NCBI RefSeq assembly: GCF_020873875.1
Contig: NZ_JAHWGU010000024.1
Coordinates: 62,001 to 126,000, forward strand
Source: Actinoplanes sp. DH11
GTDB lineage: Bacteria; Actinomycetota; Actinomycetes; Mycobacteriales; Micromonosporaceae
Length of the DNA: 64,000 nucleotides
Direction of reading: 5' to 3'
The notes beneath the pieces were generated by a model that made no database searches, had not been told where the DNA came from, and saw nothing but the letters and a program-made list of their open reading frames with translations. Shown one piece after another: positions 61,301 to 64,000 of the stretch (positions are counted from its first letter, which is position 1; every line of letters begins with the position of its first letter). The translations under genes and the position numbers were made by a program.

Positions 61301-64000
61301 CACGGTCGCCGCGGCGGACCCGGTGCTGCGGCTCGACGTGCTCACCACGCTCTCGTCCGGCTCGCCGGCCGGCGCCGCGGTGAACGACACGATCAGCTAC
61401 CGGTACCGGGTCACCAACACCGGCAACCTGGCCGTGAGCAGCCTCGCCGTCTTCGGGACCGCCGGCGGCGCCGGCGGGTGCGGCAGCACCACGCTGGCAC
61501 CGGGCGCGGCGGTCACCTGCCCGGCGGCGAACACCGTCCTGGTCGACTCCGGCGACATCGCCGCCGGCCTGCCGATCAGCGACACGGTGACCGTGCGGGC
61601 CCAGGCCGCGGTCGACCCGGAACCGGTCGTTTACGCCCAGGTGACGGCGAGCGTGCCGGTGGTGGTGGCAGAGGAATCGCTGACCGCCGTGGTGACCGCC
61701 ACGGTGAGCCCGGCCGGGCATCAGCACGCGGCCGCCGCCGGTGACCTGATCGACTACGAGTACATGATCACCAACAACGGCAACGTGGTGATGGACGGCA
61801 TCGTGGTCACCGACGCCCGGCTCGGCCCGGTCGGCTGCCCGGTGGACACCCTGCCAGTGGGCGCGTCCACGACCTGCGGGATCCCGGCGTCCGGCCGGTA
61901 CGCGGTGACCCCCGCCGACATCGACGCCAGCCTCCCGATCGGCACCGCCGTGACCGTCACCGGCACCGTCGACGGCACCGCGATCACCGGCTCGTACGGG
62001 CCGTTCCGCACCTCCGTCACCCCGGCTGCCCCGGCGCCCGGGCTCGGTGTCGTGGTGACGCCGTCGGCCGGGGCGCCGGTCCGGGTGGGCGAGACGATCG
62101 GTTACACGTACGCCGTCACCAACACCGGGAACGTCACCGTGGGCGGCCTCGGGGTGACCGACTCCCACGTGTCCGGGGTGACCTGCCCGTCGGCCACGGT
62201 CGCAGCCGGTGCCACCCTGACCTGCCGGTCCACGCCGGCTGAGCCGTACGTGGTGACCCAGGCCGACCAGGACGGCGGCGCACCGATCCACAACGACGTG
62301 ATCGTCTCCGCGGCCGGGGTGACGCCGGGCAGCGCGGTGGTGTCCGCACAGGGCAGCGCCTCGGTGGCGGTGGTGCCGGCCGTCGCCGAGTTGACCCTGA
62401 CCGTCACCGGCACCACCGTCACCCCGGCGGCGCGCGCGACGGGTGTGCTGGCCGGCGACCGGGTGGCGTTCCACTACCGGGTCCGCAACACCGGCAACGT
62501 GACGATGACCGGCGTCGACGTGACGGACACTTTGGGCGGGGCCGCCGGCTGCCCGGCGACCGGCCTGGCGGTCGGCACGGCGATGGACTGTGACTCGCCG
62601 TCGTACCCGGTGCGGCAGGACGACGTGGACGCCGGCGCGCTCACCGGCACGGTGACCGTGCACGGCCGGGCGCCGGGGCAGGCCGCCGCCGTCGAGCGGG
62701 ACACCGTGCCGGTGCGCGTGCCGGTGGCCGAGGGCGTCGCCCGGCTGGTGCTCACCGGCCGGGCCGTGGTGACCCCGGACGCCCACCGCAACGGCGTCGA
62801 GGCGGGCGACACCCTGGAGTACGCGTTCACGGTCGTCAACCCCGGCACCGTGACCATGCGGGACGTGACGGTCGAGGACAGCCGGACCGGTGCGGCCGGC
62901 TGCCCGGCGACGGTGCTGGCCCCGGCCGCGTCGATGACCTGCCGGGCGCCGCAGCCCTACGAGGTGACCGCGGCGGACGTGGCCGGCGGCGAGATCGTGA
63001 ACCGGGCGTTCGCCGGTGGGCGGGCCGGTGCCGGGCCGGTGTTGATGTTCGGGCCGGTCGAGATCGGTGTGCCGGTGCTGGTCGCGGCGCCGGCGCTGCG
63101 GGTCCGGGCCACGGCCGCCGTCACCCCAGCGGCACACCACGACGCGGCGCAGGCGGGGGACACCGTCACCTGGACGTACGAGGTGATCAACTCGGGGAAC
63201 CGGCCGATGACCGGGATCGCGGTGACCACCACACGGTCCGGGCCGGTCGGCTGCCCCCGTGCCGGCCTGGCGGCCCGGGAGAGCATGACCTGCGCGGCCG
63301 GGACCTACCGGGTGACGCAGGCCGACGTGGACGCGGGCACCGCGATCGTCGAACGGGTCACCGTGGCCGGCCGGTCGCCGGACCCGCTCACGTTCGGGCC
63401 GTTCACCGCCCGGGTCGGCGTGGCCGAGCCGCAGCCCGCGCTCCGGCTGCGGATGTCCGCGGCGATCACCGCCGCGGCGCGGGCGGCGGCCGGGAGCACC
63501 GTCCGGTACGGCTACCGGGTCACCAACACCGGCAACGTGACGGTCCGCTCGATCGCCGTCACCGATCGCCTGGCCGGCCCGGTGACCTGCCGGGACAGCC
63601 GGCTCGGGGTGGGCGCCGCGACGTCGTGCACGGCGGACCGGGCGTACCGGGTCACCCAGGACGACATCGACGCCGGCCGGCCGCTGACTGCCCGGGCCGC
63701 CGCGCGCGGCCTCTGGTCACCGGCGGATCGGGCCGTCACCTCGAACACCGCCGACGCGTCGGTGCCCGTCGCCGCGCCCGCGCCCCGGCTCACCGCCACC
63801 CCGACCGCCACCTGGCGGGACACCGACGGCGACGGGCGGCTCGGCACCGGCGACGACGTGACCTCCACAGTGGACGTCCGTAACGACGGCAACGTCACAC
63901 TTGTCGACGTGCGCGTCACCGGTCTGCCCGCCCCGGTGACCTGCCCGGGCACCCGCCTGGCGCCGGGCGGCACGGTCACCTGCCGGTCCGGCGTCTACCA
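58332..64000 (+). CDS. Giant secreted DUF11/TNTGN-repeat surface protein (3' end outside window)
   Basis: At least 1889 residues, open to the window end. A signal peptide (LLICLGALLVAVPVL, cleavage near ARA-AQ, residue about 38) is followed by a jelly-roll-like domain (IANGDFEAPV to residue about 215, with GSGDQFVELNANYVS). Six DUF11-type beta modules follow (for example VTNNGPSTARGIVLTDP, VTNYGPSAAGNV). From about nt 61320 come some eight 115-120-residue repeats of pattern YRVTNTGNVT, GPVxCP, LAxGASxTC and YxVTQADxDAG. The last visible one holds DTDGDGRLGTGDD, a calcium-loop-like motif. It is probably cell-wall attached or shed; any anchor lies beyond the window. Confidence 0.85.
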   Translation, partial: MVRGTTRLGGAVLLICLGALLVAVPVLRPQLAPPARAAQSTCPAPVSIANGDFEAPVLAPNSMSLIPEGDMPGWRTTAPDRVFEHWREIRQGFTAGSGDQFVELNANYVSQLYQDLPTTPGQTLRWELRHRGRLGTDVMATKIGPVGGALVQQGPLISDGAAAWGTWSGIYTVPAGQTSTRFAFDSISAAQNKPTYGNFLDGIAFGNAPCLFTTMGVRGGPANVGDVLTYTAVTTNQGGNPAKNVVFTDDLPAGTAFVPGSIRSISGSSTTVVSDAADADTGEYDAGARRVRVRSGTGAGPSAGGQIAVGEARTITYQVRVTAAAAATTVGNDAAVGYLNALTGTTVTSTSNSVPVAVAPAADLAITAVVAAPGVIAGQGARTVLTVVNRGPDTASTVQASAVVPYGIAGIGATSPQGACAVAGSVATCDIASLAAGATATMNVTGTVIPQATPGAQATLTASVAGATYEIDQADNATSVSAAVATVTDLDVTQSYAPAVPVAGATVTYTAIVTNNGPSTARGIVLTDPVATGSTFVSAGTADGSCVFSVTLTVECTLPDTGPGDVRTVTIVVRLDPAGTGAVNNAVSVSSSTPESDVTDNNFSVQSTGTAQADVGVQLTIGAATAKPGDTVPFTLTVTNYGPSAAGNVSFNTVVPVGFTVNRPASPSCTSTACTFATLPAGAVVKISGSTTVGANAAAGVQQSSTTVISPTTDPKPSNDTSVVTFTIELEADLRAGQALTNDTEAGAPLIAGHDVKGVVTVANDGPTRAEGVVLRQAVPAGLPVPVAAQSGGTCAFQGSGAPGGVTPDGGIYVCTRPVLDTAATWQITFGAVPLPPGWAVGTFARTATVSATTRDPGAADDSVTTTRAVERRSDLRLVTSVSPAAVVQTDQVTFTVRVGNAGPSDATGVLVRQEPDTGLVLLTGTPSTGGYDTGALAWTLPRVPAGAAAAELLLTGMAQASGTLAGRSRIVASGSTDPDPSDNTGTATVTVAAADPVLRLDVLTTLSSGSPAGAAVNDTISYRYRVTNTGNLAVSSLAVFGTAGGAGGCGSTTLAPGAAVTCPAANTVLVDSGDIAAGLPISDTVTVRAQAAVDPEPVVYAQVTASVPVVVAEESLTAVVTATVSPAGHQHAAAAGDLIDYEYMITNNGNVVMDGIVVTDARLGPVGCPVDTLPVGASTTCGIPASGRYAVTPADIDASLPIGTAVTVTGTVDGTAITGSYGPFRTSVTPAAPAPGLGVVVTPSAGAPVRVGETIGYTYAVTNTGNVTVGGLGVTDSHVSGVTCPSATVAAGATLTCRSTPAEPYVVTQADQDGGAPIHNDVIVSAAGVTPGSAVVSAQGSASVAVVPAVAELTLTVTGTTVTPAARATGVLAGDRVAFHYRVRNTGNVTMTGVDVTDTLGGAAGCPATGLAVGTAMDCDSPSYPVRQDDVDAGALTGTVTVHGRAPGQAAAVERDTVPVRVPVAEGVARLVLTGRAVVTPDAHRNGVEAGDTLEYAFTVVNPGTVTMRDVTVEDSRTGAAGCPATVLAPAASMTCRAPQPYEVTAADVAGGEIVNRAFAGGRAGAGPVLMFGPVEIGVPVLVAAPALRVRATAAVTPAAHHDAAQAGDTVTWTYEVINSGNRPMTGIAVTTTRSGPVGCPRAGLAARESMTCAAGTYRVTQADVDAGTAIVERVTVAGRSPDPLTFGPFTARVGVAEPQPALRLRMSAAITAAARAAAGSTVRYGYRVTNTGNVTVRSIAVTDRLAGPVTCRDSRLGVGAATSCTADRAYRVTQDDIDAGRPLTARAAARGLWSPADRAVTSNTADASVPVAAPAPRLTATPTATWRDTDGDGRLGTGDDVTSTVDVRNDGNVTLVDVRVTGLPAPVTCPGTRLAPGGTVTCRSGVY

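Noticed and set aside
60459-63140. 893-residue minus-strand reading opposite the surface protein
   Set aside because: It is a His/Arg/Gly-rich mirror of the repeat protein; the plus-strand frame has regular DUF11 motifs.

Overview
This window is high-GC actinomycete DNA: GTG starts are common, stops are mostly TGA, genes are packed in 4-base-overlapping operons, and F420-type oxidoreductases, an AfsR-like regulator and an excalibur protein are present. The style resembles Micromonosporaceae such as Actinoplanes, but that assignment is an inference. Homologue names rest on remembered family sequences, because no search could be run.

About 1-46 kb is a steroid (cholesterol-type) catabolism region. 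Lower-ring (HIP) genes are fadE31, an enoyl-CoA hydratase and fadD3 (1-3725), fadE30-ipdF (3883-5876), fadA6 (32559-33680) and echA20-ipdA-ipdB-ipdC (37056-33664). Side-chain genes are fadA5/cyp125 (8973-11420), fadD19/echA19 (14602-17023), a DUF35 protein with two thiolase-fold partners (18745-21865) and fadE26/fadE27 (30763-32495). Nine copies of a KstR-type motif (TnnAACnnGTTnnA, 6 to 8 of the 8 constrained bases matching by site) and four of a KstR2-type motif (AnCAAGnnCTTGnT) lie almost only in promoter gaps. kstR2 itself (44343-44942) has one of each. A DUF3068/PorA-like membrane protein also sits behind a KstR-like site.

The region is interrupted by non-steroid DNA: a DUF5677 gene next to IS110 and IS30 remnants (7.2-8.8 kb), an ABC exporter behind a SoxR-like box (11.6-13.5 kb), and a pectate-lyase-like secreted protein, an AfsR-like regulator and small accessory genes (22-29.7 kb). 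Non-coding repeats include a 77-bp palindrome in two copies, a 16-bp tandem array and two arrays at 43.4-44.3 kb. Several steroid enzymes carry in-frame short-repeat insertions, and FadE26 and FadE27 carry internal losses.

The right part (47-58 kb) is the most unusual: a membrane-linked kinase, PP2C phosphatase and vWA set with two paralogous kinase-like proteins, a Crp/Fnr regulator, an SPFH-like/pseudo-vWA fusion, a P-loop protein and a nucleotide-cyclase-like protein. The last two share a short glycine-rich motif, at the C-terminus of one and the N-terminal part of the other, which suggests motif-based signalling. From 58.3 kb to the window end runs a giant secreted DUF11/TNTGN-repeat surface protein, incomplete at its 3' end.
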